A stretch of 64,000 bases of DNA, from NCBI RefSeq assembly GCF_014237875.1, contig NZ_JACJVJ010000002.1, positions 372,001 to 436,000 on the forward strand, written 5' to 3'. The position numbers were made by a program, and so were the translations under genes. Every line of letters begins with the position of its first letter. The first letter of the stretch is position 1. Of this stretch, positions 26,998-35,254 are shown one piece after another. Below the pieces are notes generated by a model. The model saw only the letters and a program-made list of their open reading frames with translations, made no database searches and had not been told where the DNA came from. This DNA is from Parasphingopyxis marina. GTDB taxonomy: Bacteria; Pseudomonadota; Alphaproteobacteria; Sphingomonadales; Sphingomonadaceae.

Positions 26998-28785
26998 TCA
27001 GGCGGTGCGCGGATTGAGCACCGCTCCGCCCTGCGCGGCTTCCGGGCCATTGCCGGACCCGCCTTCCAGCACGACCCGGTCCCGGCCCTCCAGCTTGGCG
27101 GCGTAAAGGGCGGTATCCGCTGCGCTGAAGATTTCGTCGGCCGGCCTGCCGTCGATCATCGCGACCCCGATACTGACCGTGATCGGTTCGTTGAGCGATC
27201 GCACCGCCTGTTCGATCGTTACTATAAAGGTCATGCGGATCGCATCGGCGAGGATACGCGCCTCCTCGGCGTTCCGGGCATCGAGCATCAGCGCAAATTC
27301 CTCGCCGCCCAGCCGGTACGCCTTGCGGCAATAGCCCTTGGCCCGCACGTTGCGCATCAGCTTCCCGGATTCGCGCAGTACATCGTCTCCAACCTGGTGG
27401 CCGTAACGGTCGTTGATCTGCTTGAAATGGTCGAGATCGAGGATCGCCAGCGCGCCGGTGGGATTGCGCGTCAGCGCGAGATCGAAGCTGCGGCGGTTGC
27501 CAAGTCCGGTGAGCCCGTCGGTATCGGCGAGCTTCTGCAGCTCCTGCTCCCGGGCGACGGCCTGGTCGCGCTCACGGCGCAGCACCATGACGCGATAGGC
27601 AACGCCCATCGCCGTAACGATCGCCTCGAGGCTGAGGCCCAGATAGAGGGTATAGTCGATTTCCGTCGGCAGGATGTAGAGATCGAGTCCGCGCATGATC
27701 CGCTCGCTGGCGAGCAAGGCGGACAGCGACCAGCCGCCCAATATGAACCATGCCGCCTTGCTGCCCTTGCGCAGGGCATAAGGGATCAGGACTACGAACG
27801 CCGCGAGCTGCGGGAGATAGGCGAGGTGATACAGGTTGCGCCCGATAAAGGGCATCATCGGGTAGATGGTCATCATGCAGGCCGCATTGACGGCAAGCAG
27901 GATACTGGTCCCCACGACGAAGCGCTTTTGCCGCTCCGAGAATATCCCTTCTTCGATAAAGGCGAGCGAAAAGAAGCCGGCGAAGGCGACGGCCATCGAC
28001 AGGGCCGAATAAGCAAGGATGATCCGCAGCCAGAGCCCGGTCTCGGGAAAGAAGAACATCACGAGGTTCGACGAACACAGGGTATAGACGACGATGCTGG
28101 TCGCCATGAGCGCGTGCAGCAGCATGAAGCGATAGCGCAGGAAGAAATAGAAGGCGCCGCTATAGAGGATCGGCAGGAGGACGAGCCCGCAGAAAATGGC
28201 GAAGACCACCGAACGGCCGTAGCGCTGATGCGCGGCCGTGCTCGCCGAAACGATTTCGACCGTCGTGATCGAGGCGCGCGACCAGAGCCCGTCGACGCCG
28301 ATCAGGATCTCCTCGACCGCGCGCTCGCCGCCATCGATGCGGATCGAATAGCGGGCGCCCGCGGTCCAGCGCCTCGCGATATCTTCCGAATCGTACCGGC
28401 GCACCGACCATTGTCCATCGGACCCGCGCAGGGCGACCGTAAGCTCGTCCACCGGGGCGATATCGCTTTCGAGGTAGAGCGGGCCATCGGGCAGGCCAGC
28501 ATCGGCCGTCGTGAGCCGGACCCAGGCATAGAGGCCGAAAACCTCCGCTGAACCGGCCGAGCAATCGAAATCGGCACTGCGCGCTTCGGCTTCGGCGAAA
28601 CTGAGTGGTGTGTCCGTCTGGAGAAGGCAGCCGTCTTCGAAAGGCTGAACCCCGGGTTCAGCCGATGCCTGGACGGGGCCCAGAAGCACCAATAGCGCTG
28701 CTGCGAGCGCGAAAATCGCGCGCGCGTTCCCGGCGCTCCATCGCAACGCCGTCAGAAAAAGCGCCATTCGGCCCATGCGTTCCAA
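26998..28785 (-). CDS. 7TMR-DISM-type diguanylate cyclase
   Basis: A 595-residue protein: signal peptide or first helix (to about residue 42), a periplasmic ligand-binding domain of about 140 residues of the 7TMR-DISM extracellular kind, seven hydrophobic helices between about 190 and 400, then a GGDEF domain with active-site motif GGEEF at 493-497. It should make cyclic-di-GMP in response to an extracytoplasmic signal. No RxxD inhibitory site is seen upstream of GGEEF. Alternative starts at 28776 and 28767 give a very similar leader. A 72-base gap precedes the other GGDEF gene, so the pair may be co-transcribed. Confidence 0.85.
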   Translation of the reverse strand: MERMGRMALFLTALRWSAGNARAIFALAAALLVLLGPVQASAEPGVQPFEDGCLLQTDTPLSFAEAEARSADFDCSAGSAEVFGLYAWVRLTTADAGLPDGPLYLESDIAPVDELTVALRGSDGQWSVRRYDSEDIARRWTAGARYSIRIDGGERAVEEILIGVDGLWSRASITTVEIVSASTAAHQRYGRSVVFAIFCGLVLLPILYSGAFYFFLRYRFMLLHALMATSIVVYTLCSSNLVMFFFPETGLWLRIILAYSALSMAVAFAGFFSLAFIEEGIFSERQKRFVVGTSILLAVNAACMMTIYPMMPFIGRNLYHLAYLPQLAAFVVLIPYALRKGSKAAWFILGGWSLSALLASERIMRGLDLYILPTEIDYTLYLGLSLEAIVTAMGVAYRVMVLRRERDQAVAREQELQKLADTDGLTGLGNRRSFDLALTRNPTGALAILDLDHFKQINDRYGHQVGDDVLRESGKLMRNVRAKGYCRKAYRLGGEEFALMLDARNAEEARILADAIRMTFIVTIEQAVRSLNEPITVSIGVAMIDGRPADEIFSAADTALYAAKLEGRDRVVLEGGSGNGPEAAQGGAVLNPRTA

Positions 28786-28876
28786 ACCCCAAATACCGAA
28801 AAGGGTTTACGGCCAAGCATTTGAATAAAGGTTAACCGAGCGTTGCGATCTCCGCCGCCATCGGGGCGTTTCAGGG

Positions 28877-29419
28877 CTAAAACGGGTTCAGTGTATAGCC
28901 CTGCTGCTGGAGCAGCGCGTGCGCCGTCATCGCGGACAAGGCCATCTCTACCCCGGGCAGAAGATCGGCATTAGCGACACCGTAATAGGCCGCGCTCTGG
29001 CCGCAGACATAGAAGCGGACGCCGTGACGCTGAAGCTCGGCAACCGCTGCACCACTTCCGTTTTCAGCGCCGTCAGTATGCGCGCCATAGAATGGGTCGC
29101 GGGTGACGTCCCGCACCGCCCGGCCGTGAATGACGATCGCAAGGTGAATGCGCTCTTCCGGAACCCCGGCTTCGGCGTGCATATTGAGAAACCGGGCGGC
29201 GCTGGCGAACGTCCGGTTGATCTCGCCGGGATCCGCAGCCGTCGAAACGTCGAAGACGACCCGAAATTCTGCGTCGGCTGGAATTTCCATATCCTGCTCG
29301 ACATTGGCGACATTGCCGAAACCCGGGATGACGGGACCGGGATGAAAAGCATCGCTTTGCGAAGCCGCGGGCGCAGAGGCCGCCATCAAGGCCGCTATAA
29401 TACCCCATTTCAAAGACAT
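28877..29419 (-). CDS. Exported DsrE-family protein
   Basis: A 180-residue protein with a Sec signal (about residues 1-20, ending ASAPAASQS). The mature part has the DsrE/DsrF-like pattern: VFDVSTAADPGEINRTFASAARFLNMHAEAG, the strand HLAIVIHG, and RFYVCGQSAAYYGV near 137-150 with a single Cys in the position where sulfur-carrier relatives hold the reactive Cys. DsrE-like proteins take part in sulfur transfer, but many periplasmic members are uncharacterised. It is on the same strand as the FrnE-like gene, 68 bases away. Confidence 0.75.
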   Translation of the reverse strand: MSLKWGIIAALMAASAPAASQSDAFHPGPVIPGFGNVANVEQDMEIPADAEFRVVFDVSTAADPGEINRTFASAARFLNMHAEAGVPEERIHLAIVIHGRAVRDVTRDPFYGAHTDGAENGSGAAVAELQRHGVRFYVCGQSAAYYGVANADLLPGVEMALSAMTAHALLQQQGYTLNPF

Positions 29420-29487
29420 GTCCGCGCCCTTCCCTGGCTCCGTCGAGGAGGACCCAGCCTAGCGGGACCGCGCCGAAAACAAAATGT

Positions 29488-30171
29488 TCAGGCAGGAACG
29501 GCGGAAAGCGGGGATACGGGCTTGGACATTTCGCCGGCGATGTGCCGCAGTGCCTTTTCGAATGTCGGCGCGGGCTGGCCGCCATTGATCACATAGATAT
29601 CGTTGATGATTATCGTGGGAACCGACTGGATGCCGCGATCCCGGTTGTGCCGCTGCTCGGCGCGGACATGCCCGGCATAGGATCCGCTCGTCAGCACCTC
29701 CATCGCTTTCGCCCGGTCCAGTCCAACGCTTGCCGCGATATCGGCCAGCGTCTCGTGATCGCCGATATTGCGGCAATCGGTGAAATAAGCCTGGAACAGC
29801 GCGTGCTTGAGCGGACGCTGCCTGCCCTCGTCCACCGCCCATTCGAGCAGTCGGTGCGCATCGAAAGTGTTGTAGACGCGAAAGCCCGGCCCGGCGTTCA
29901 TCGCGAAGCCCGTTCCCTCGGCCCGCGCCTTGATCTCGTCGCTGCGCGCTTTCGCCTCTTCGGCGGGCATCCGGTATTTTGAGGCAAAATATTCGGCCCG
30001 GTCGACGCCTTCGACGGGCATATCGGGATTGAGTTCAAATGGGTTGAAGCGAACGGTCGCGTCGATCTCGTCGCCGATCGCGTCGAGCGCCGCTTCGAGA
30101 TTGCGAAGCCCGATCACGCACCAGGGGCAAGAGACATCGGAAACGAAATCGATCTTGAGACGAACGGCCAT
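29488..30171 (-). CDS. DsbA-family oxidoreductase, FrnE-like
   Basis: A 227-residue cytoplasmic thioredoxin-fold protein. The start at 30171 is preceded by GGGAGAG and gives MAVRLKIDFVSD; an upstream in-frame start at 30264 would add 31 residues with no family similarity. Active-site motif CPWC at 15-18 follows the first strand, and NPFELNPDMP near 51-60 is typical of FrnE / 2-hydroxychromene-2-carboxylate isomerase-like members. A late TIIINDIYVINGGQP segment carries the cis-Pro-like loop region. No signal peptide is present. FrnE proteins are thiol-disulfide oxidoreductases linked to oxidative stress in some bacteria. Confidence 0.85.
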   Translation of the reverse strand: MAVRLKIDFVSDVSCPWCVIGLRNLEAALDAIGDEIDATVRFNPFELNPDMPVEGVDRAEYFASKYRMPAEEAKARSDEIKARAEGTGFAMNAGPGFRVYNTFDAHRLLEWAVDEGRQRPLKHALFQAYFTDCRNIGDHETLADIAASVGLDRAKAMEVLTSGSYAGHVRAEQRHNRDRGIQSVPTIIINDIYVINGGQPAPTFEKALRHIAGEMSKPVSPLSAVPA

Positions 30172-30287
30172 GGCGGCTCTCCCTGCGCTGTACGGAGTCG
30201 GCGAAACGCCGAAGAGCGGATCATAGCACAGATCCGCGCGGGAGTTGACCTCGCCTCCCCTCACCCCTAAATCAGCCGCCCGCTTAT

Positions 30288-30362
30288 GGCCCCTTCGTCT
30301 AGCGGTTAGGACGCGGCCCTCTCACGGCTGAAACACGGGTTCGATTCCCGTAGGGGTCACCA
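30288..30362 (+). tRNA. tRNA-Glu (anticodon CTC)
   Basis: A full cloverleaf of 75 bases including encoded CCA. The acceptor stem GGCCCCT (30288-30294) pairs with AGGGGTC (30352-30358) with one G-U pair; discriminator A, then CCA. The anticodon stem CGGCC/GGCTG encloses the loop CTCTCAC, giving anticodon CTC for GAG codons. The T-arm is ACGGG-TTCGATT-CCCGT. No integrase or attachment-site duplication is seen nearby. Confidence 0.97.
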
Positions 30363-30448
30363 GGGCATTCCTTCCCGGCACGCACGCATTCCACCCGATG
30401 AAAAGTCCGGGCAAGCCTTTGCTTGTTCAAGGCCGGTTAGATCACCTA

Positions 30449-30464
30449 CCTTCGATATCGAAGG
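30449..30464. promoter_or_regulatory. Perfect 16-bp palindrome over the ribosome-binding site of the aldehyde dehydrogenase gene
   Basis: CCTTCGATATCGAAGG is an exact palindrome whose right half runs into the AAGGAG Shine-Dalgarno sequence (30461-30466) before the start at 30470. It could be an operator for a dimeric repressor or an RNA hairpin that hides the ribosome-binding site. About one palindrome this long is expected by chance in 64 kb, so its position is the main argument. Confidence 0.4.
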
Positions 30465-30469
30465 AGAAG

Positions 30470-31942
30470 ATGGTGGCAGAAAGGGAGAAGCCCGCGGAGC
30501 GCGAATGGCGGATGCTGATCGGTGGCGAATGGCGCGATGCCGAGAAAAGCTTCCCGTGCATCGATCCTTACACCGAAACCGAATGGGGCGCGGTGCCCGA
30601 AGCCTCGGCAACCGACATAGGTGATGCCGTCGAAGCGGCCGCCGGAGCCTTTGATAGCTGGCGCACGACATTGGCGGCCGAGCGCGCGCGGCTTCTCTAT
30701 CGTCTCGCCGATCTCGTCGAAGCGCATGGCGAGGAACTGACGCGGCAGCAGATATTCGAAAACGGCAAACTCATATCGGAGATGCGTCCGGGCATCGGCG
30801 CATTGGCCGGCGACACCCGCTTCTTCGCGGGTCTCGCCGAAGCGCATAGCGGCTTCGCCGTGCCGCCGCCCCGGCCCAATTTCACCACCTATGTGAAGCG
30901 AGAACCGATCGGCGTGGTCGCTGCGATCACGCCGTGGAACACGCCGCTGGCGCTGCTCGGCTGGAAACTCGGCCCGGCACTCGCTGCCGGCAACACCCTT
31001 GTCGTCAAACCCTCCGAAGTAACGCCGACTTCCACACTATTGCTTGCCGAGCTTGCCGAGCAGGCCGGTTTTCCTCCCGGCGTCATCAATGTCATCACCG
31101 GTCACGGCGCGTCCGGCGTGGCGCTCGTCGCACATCCGAAAGTGGACAAGATTGCCTTTACCGGTTCAACGGCGACCGGCCAGGCGATTGCGGTCGAAGC
31201 GGCAAAACGCACAGCGCGGGTGTCACTCGAAATGGGTGGCAAATCTCCCAACATCATCTTTGCGGATGCCAATATCGACAGTGCCGTGAACGGCGTGATG
31301 GCGGGTATCTTCGCCGCAACCGGACAGAGCTGCATGGCGGGATCGCGCGTGCTCGTCGAAGCGCCGGTTTATGATCGGGTTGCCGAACTGCTCGTCGAAC
31401 GGGCGGAGAAGATGATCGCCGGCGATCCGCTTGATCCCGGCACCCAGCTCGGTCCCCTCGCCTCACGCGCTCAGCTCGAGAAGGTGCTCGGCTTTTTCGA
31501 GGTGGCGAGGGAGGAAGGACTCCAATGCCTTACCGGCGGCAAGCGCCTCGACAGGGCCGGCTTCTTCGTCGCGCCGACCGTCTATGGCGACGTTTCCAAC
31601 GATTGCCGGATCGCGCGCGAGGAAATTTTCGGGCCAGTCGTCGCGCTGATCCGTTTCGAGGGCGAGGAGGAAGCCGTGCGCATCGCCAACGATACGCGCT
31701 ACGGACTGGCCGCCGCGGCCTGGACCGAGGATGTCCGCCGCGCCCATCGCATGGCCGATGCGCTGCGCGCCGGCACCGTCTGGATCAACAATTATCGGAT
31801 ATTGGGGCACACCATGCCGTTTGGCGGCGTCAAGCAAAGCGGGCTTGGACGCGAAATGGGCGCACAGGCGCTCGACGCCTATACCGAGTTGAAGAGCATC
31901 TGGATCGACCAGGGCAATCCGGTCGAATTTCAGGTGGGGTAG
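30470..31942 (+). CDS. NAD(P)-dependent aldehyde dehydrogenase
   Basis: A 490-residue member of the ALDH superfamily; it oxidises an aldehyde to the carboxylate in the cytoplasm. The start at 30470 is chosen because GAAGGAG precedes it; an upstream start at 30398 overlaps the palindrome region. Landmarks: PWNTPLALLGWKLGPALAAGN around residues 155-175, cofactor motif FTGSTATG, general-base Glu in LEMGGKSPN, and nucleophile Cys in GQSCMAGSR. The catalytic set is complete. It is followed 12 bases later by a flavin oxidoreductase and then a bicupin, indicating a small catabolic operon of unknown substrate. Confidence 0.9.
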   Translation: MVAEREKPAEREWRMLIGGEWRDAEKSFPCIDPYTETEWGAVPEASATDIGDAVEAAAGAFDSWRTTLAAERARLLYRLADLVEAHGEELTRQQIFENGKLISEMRPGIGALAGDTRFFAGLAEAHSGFAVPPPRPNFTTYVKREPIGVVAAITPWNTPLALLGWKLGPALAAGNTLVVKPSEVTPTSTLLLAELAEQAGFPPGVINVITGHGASGVALVAHPKVDKIAFTGSTATGQAIAVEAAKRTARVSLEMGGKSPNIIFADANIDSAVNGVMAGIFAATGQSCMAGSRVLVEAPVYDRVAELLVERAEKMIAGDPLDPGTQLGPLASRAQLEKVLGFFEVAREEGLQCLTGGKRLDRAGFFVAPTVYGDVSNDCRIAREEIFGPVVALIRFEGEEEAVRIANDTRYGLAAAAWTEDVRRAHRMADALRAGTVWINNYRILGHTMPFGGVKQSGLGREMGAQALDAYTELKSIWIDQGNPVEFQVG

Positions 31943-31954
31943 GAGAGGAACAGG

Positions 31955-33346
31955 ATGAGCGAGACATACGATCTCATCGTTATCGGCTGCGGCGCGGCCG
32001 GGCTGTCGACGGCGGTCGCCTATGCCGAGGCGAGGCCCGACGCGAAAATTGCCGTGCTCGAACGCGCAACAAGGAAGGGCCGAGGAGGTGCGACGCGCTG
32101 GACGAGCAGCTGGTTCCGGATCACCGAAGACCGCCAGCTCGATCCGGCCTTTATCGGCAAGATGGAAGAAGTATCGGGCGGCAAGGCCGATCTCGACTAT
32201 TGCCGTATGCTGGAGGCAGAAGCCAGGGCCACGCTCGATTTTCTCGAAGGGCATGGCGTCGAGCTGATTTTCTTCAAACAGCCCTTTGCCAACCGCAACA
32301 CCGGCGGCGGGCTCGGCATGCCGGCGCAGGGCGGCGCTGGTATCGTCGACGGGCTCGCCGCCCGGTTCGAAGCGTCCGAAGGCGCCGACATTCTTTATGA
32401 GACCGAAGCGGTGCGGCTGACGCAGGACGAGCAAGGCCGGGTCGACGGCGTCGTCGTCCGCAACCCCGACCGCGCCGAACATGTCTTGAACGCCCCCGCT
32501 GTGGTCATCGCCTGCGGCGGCTTCGAGGGAAACAAGGCCATGCTCGCCGAACATCTCGGCGCGCGCGGAGCAGAGCTCGACGTAATCGCCCCGACGTTGG
32601 TCAACAATACCGGCGACGGGCTGAGGATGGCGACCGCGCTCGGCGCCGACACCGCCGGCCAGTTCGACATGTTCCATGGCGAACCCGTCGACACGCGCTC
32701 GTCCAAGCCCGATGCCGTTGTCTACCCCTACCCCTTCGGCATCCTCGTCAACGGCGAGGCCAAGCGCTTCTTCGACGAGGGCCAGGACAGTTTCGATTCG
32801 ACTTTCGAGCTGCTCGGCTACGAGATCTGGAAGAACCAGAACCAGACGGCGTTCCTGATCGCCGACCAGCAGTTTCTCGCCATCCCCAATGTTGAAGGCA
32901 TCAACCTGTCCGATCAGCCGCCTATCGAAGCAGACACCATTGCCGAACTGGCGGAAAAACTCGGCCTCGATCCCGCCGCGCTCGAAGCAACCGTCGCCGA
33001 ATATAACGAGGCCGTCGAGCCGGGAGAGTTCGACCCGACGATTCGTGATGGCAAGGCCGCTCCTTCGCTTACGCCGCCGAAATCGAACTGGGCGCAAACG
33101 GTCGAACAGGCCCCCTTCCTCGCCTGGCCGCTGACCTGCGCGATCACCTTCACGTTCGGTGGCCTCCGCTCGGATAGCCGGGCCCGCGTCGTCCGGCCCG
33201 ACGGCACACCGATCCCCGGCCTCTATGCGGCGGGCGAAGTCACAGGACTTTATTACAAGGAATATCCAGCGGGCACCTCGGTACTGCGCTCGGCGACCTT
33301 CGGGCGGATCGCCGCGCGCGAGATCGCCGCCACGGCGGGAAACTAG
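31955..33346 (+). CDS. FAD-binding oxidoreductase of the fumarate reductase / tricarballylate dehydrogenase group
   Basis: A 463-residue flavoprotein. An ADP-binding motif GCGAAG at 11-16 opens the protein and a C-terminal motif PIPGLYAAGEVTGLYYKEYPAGTS closes the FAD site, as in TcuA, 3-ketosteroid dehydrogenases and fumarate reductase flavoprotein subunits. It should oxidise or reduce a C-C bond next to a carboxyl or keto group. No signal peptide or haem domain is present, so it is cytoplasmic and needs another electron partner. It sits between the aldehyde dehydrogenase and the bicupin, 12 and 4 bases from them, which supports one pathway. The substrate is not determined. Confidence 0.85.
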   Translation: MSETYDLIVIGCGAAGLSTAVAYAEARPDAKIAVLERATRKGRGGATRWTSSWFRITEDRQLDPAFIGKMEEVSGGKADLDYCRMLEAEARATLDFLEGHGVELIFFKQPFANRNTGGGLGMPAQGGAGIVDGLAARFEASEGADILYETEAVRLTQDEQGRVDGVVVRNPDRAEHVLNAPAVVIACGGFEGNKAMLAEHLGARGAELDVIAPTLVNNTGDGLRMATALGADTAGQFDMFHGEPVDTRSSKPDAVVYPYPFGILVNGEAKRFFDEGQDSFDSTFELLGYEIWKNQNQTAFLIADQQFLAIPNVEGINLSDQPPIEADTIAELAEKLGLDPAALEATVAEYNEAVEPGEFDPTIRDGKAAPSLTPPKSNWAQTVEQAPFLAWPLTCAITFTFGGLRSDSRARVVRPDGTPIPGLYAAGEVTGLYYKEYPAGTSVLRSATFGRIAAREIAATAGN

Positions 33347-33350
33347 CCCG

Positions 33351-34199
33351 ATGGCCGAGATCATTCACACCGCGCGCATGCCCTGGGGCGAAAATCTCGC
33401 TGCCCAGCGATCGGGCGGCATGGCGCACAAGCTGCTGTTCGAGGGCGAAGAAGGCAGCCCCGACAATTACATGCTCGTGCTCGCCGACGAGAAGGACGAT
33501 TATTTCTCGCCGCGACACCGCCATCCCTGGGATCAGGTCCGCTATTGCCTTACCGGCACCGTACCGATCGGCAAAGGGCTGGGCGTCGCGGCAGGAGAGG
33601 CCGCCTATTTTCCGGAAGGCGCCCATTACGGCCCGCAGGAAGGGGGCGGCGACCGGATCGAACTGTTGCTCCAGTTTGGGGGCGCCAGCAAGCTCGGTTA
33701 TTTCGGGGCCGAAAGGCTAAAGGCTGCGCGCATCGAAATGCAGGCCTTCGGCCGTTTCGAAAAAGGCGTCTTCTCGCGCACAGACGGCGAAGGCCGAACG
33801 AACCAGGACGCCTATGAAGCAATCTGGCAGCACATCACCGGTGAGCCGCTCGCCTATCCCGATCCCGCATATAAGACACCGGTCGTGATGAGACCCGAGG
33901 CACTGGCCTGGTCTGATACCGGGGAAACCGGCGTGCGCCGCAAGCTTGCCGGCGTCTTCCCGCATCGCGGACTGACGGTCGCGCTCTACGATATCGCCGC
34001 GGGATCGACGGCCACGCTTTGCGACGATGGCCGACTCGATTTCCTGTACCTGCTCCAAGGCAGCGGCGCGATCGGTCCGGATCGCTACGAAAAGGAAAGC
34101 GTTGTCCGGTCGGATTGGAGAGCCACCGAGATACTACACGCCGAAACCGATACGCGCTGCCTGGCGATCGGCGTAGCTAGGGTTTTGCGCGCGCCCTGA
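33351..34199 (+). CDS. Bicupin-like protein of the aldehyde dehydrogenase cluster
   Basis: A 282-residue protein whose start at 33351 lies four bases after the flavoprotein stop; a longer upstream frame is a shadow of that gene. The N-terminal half has a cupin motif 1 core, SPRHRHPWDQVRYCLTG near 48-62, with two His in metal-ligand position, and PEGAHYGPQE as motif 2. The C-terminal half (about 195-280) repeats a weaker cupin pattern without the full ligand set. Cupins range from dioxygenases to isomerases and binding proteins; no function can be named. Operon position implies work on the same substrate as the two upstream enzymes. Confidence 0.7.
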   Translation: MAEIIHTARMPWGENLAAQRSGGMAHKLLFEGEEGSPDNYMLVLADEKDDYFSPRHRHPWDQVRYCLTGTVPIGKGLGVAAGEAAYFPEGAHYGPQEGGGDRIELLLQFGGASKLGYFGAERLKAARIEMQAFGRFEKGVFSRTDGEGRTNQDAYEAIWQHITGEPLAYPDPAYKTPVVMRPEALAWSDTGETGVRRKLAGVFPHRGLTVALYDIAAGSTATLCDDGRLDFLYLLQGSGAIGPDRYEKESVVRSDWRATEILHAETDTRCLAIGVARVLRAP

Positions 34200-34247
34200 T
34201 CCGCAAAACCCTTGAGGTGTTCCCAATCGCGCCTACAGTCAGGCGCC

Positions 34248-35231
34248 ATGCAGATCGTGACAGCCGATATCGGCGGAACCCATGCGCGCTTCGCTCTGGC
34301 CGAGGTCGACCAAGGCCGCGTCATCGCGCTCGGCGAACCAGTGAAGATGCGCACCGGCGATCATGCGAGCCTGACCACCGCCTGGGAAGCGTTCGGCGCA
34401 ACGCTCGGCGAAAATTTGCCCAGGGCAGCCGCTATCGCCATCGCCGCGCCGATCCGTGGCGATGTCATAAAGCTCACCAACAGCCCCTGGGTGATGCGAC
34501 CTGCGAAGCTCGCCGAAGAACTCGGCGTCGAGCATCATGTTTTGCTCAACGATTTCGCCGCCATCGCCCATGCCGTGGGCGCGGTCGACGAATCTCATTT
34601 CGCCACGATTTGCGGGCCCGACATTCCCCTGCCCGACACCGGCATCGTCAGCGTCGTCGGCCCCGGCACCGGTCTTGGCGTCGCCGCGCTGCTCCGCGAA
34701 CCCGGCGGCCAGCGCGTTATCGCGACCGAGGGTGGGCATGTCGATTTCGCCCCGCTCGACGGTATAGAGGACCGGCTGCTCTCCCGGATGCGCGAAAAGC
34801 ACCGCCGGGTTTCGGTGGAGCGGATCGTGTCCGGGCCCGGCCTGCGCGCCATTTACGAAACGCTCGCCGAGATCGAAAACCGCGCCATGCCGCGAGGGGA
34901 CGACCGCGCGCTGTGGACGGCCGCGCTCGAAGGTGTCGACAGCCTAGCTGTGGCTGCGCTCGACCGCTTCTGCCTGTCGCTCGGTGCGGTCGCAGGAGAC
35001 ATCGCGCTCTCCCACGGCCCCGGCCCGGTCGTGATCGCCGGCGGGCTGGGCTACCGGCTTCGCGCGTTGCTGCCGCAATCGGGTTTCGCCGAACGCTTCG
35101 CCGCCAAGGGCCGCTACGAAACGCTGATGCGCGCGCTGCCTGTAAAGCTCATTACCCATCCCGAACCCGGCCTGTATGGCGCAGCTGCCGCCTTTGCGCA
35201 GGCTTATCGCGGAGGCGTTGACGCGACATAG
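34248..35231 (+). CDS. glk: Glucokinase
   Basis: A 327-residue ROK-independent glucokinase of the Glk type (ATP:glucose 6-phosphotransferase). The start at 34248 gives MQIVTADIGGTHARFAL with the phosphate-1 motif DIGGTHAR; the frame upstream is not family-like. Other landmarks: LLNDFAAIAH with the catalytic Asp, VVGPGTGLGVAAL (ATP site), ATEGGHVDFAP (sugar-binding Glu/His), and a C-terminal VVIAGGLGYRL. The active site is complete. The ribosome-binding site is weak. It lies 23 bases before the PEP carboxylase gene, so the two central-carbon genes may be co-transcribed. Confidence 0.92.
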   Translation: MQIVTADIGGTHARFALAEVDQGRVIALGEPVKMRTGDHASLTTAWEAFGATLGENLPRAAAIAIAAPIRGDVIKLTNSPWVMRPAKLAEELGVEHHVLLNDFAAIAHAVGAVDESHFATICGPDIPLPDTGIVSVVGPGTGLGVAALLREPGGQRVIATEGGHVDFAPLDGIEDRLLSRMREKHRRVSVERIVSGPGLRAIYETLAEIENRAMPRGDDRALWTAALEGVDSLAVAALDRFCLSLGAVAGDIALSHGPGPVVIAGGLGYRLRALLPQSGFAERFAAKGRYETLMRALPVKLITHPEPGLYGAAAAFAQAYRGGVDAT

Positions 35232-35254
35232 CGATTGACCCGCCCCATGCTGCG

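Noticed and set aside
30288-30362. The tRNA gene as an integration site for a mobile island
   Set aside because: No integrase, no duplicated tRNA 3' end and no change in gene character nearby.
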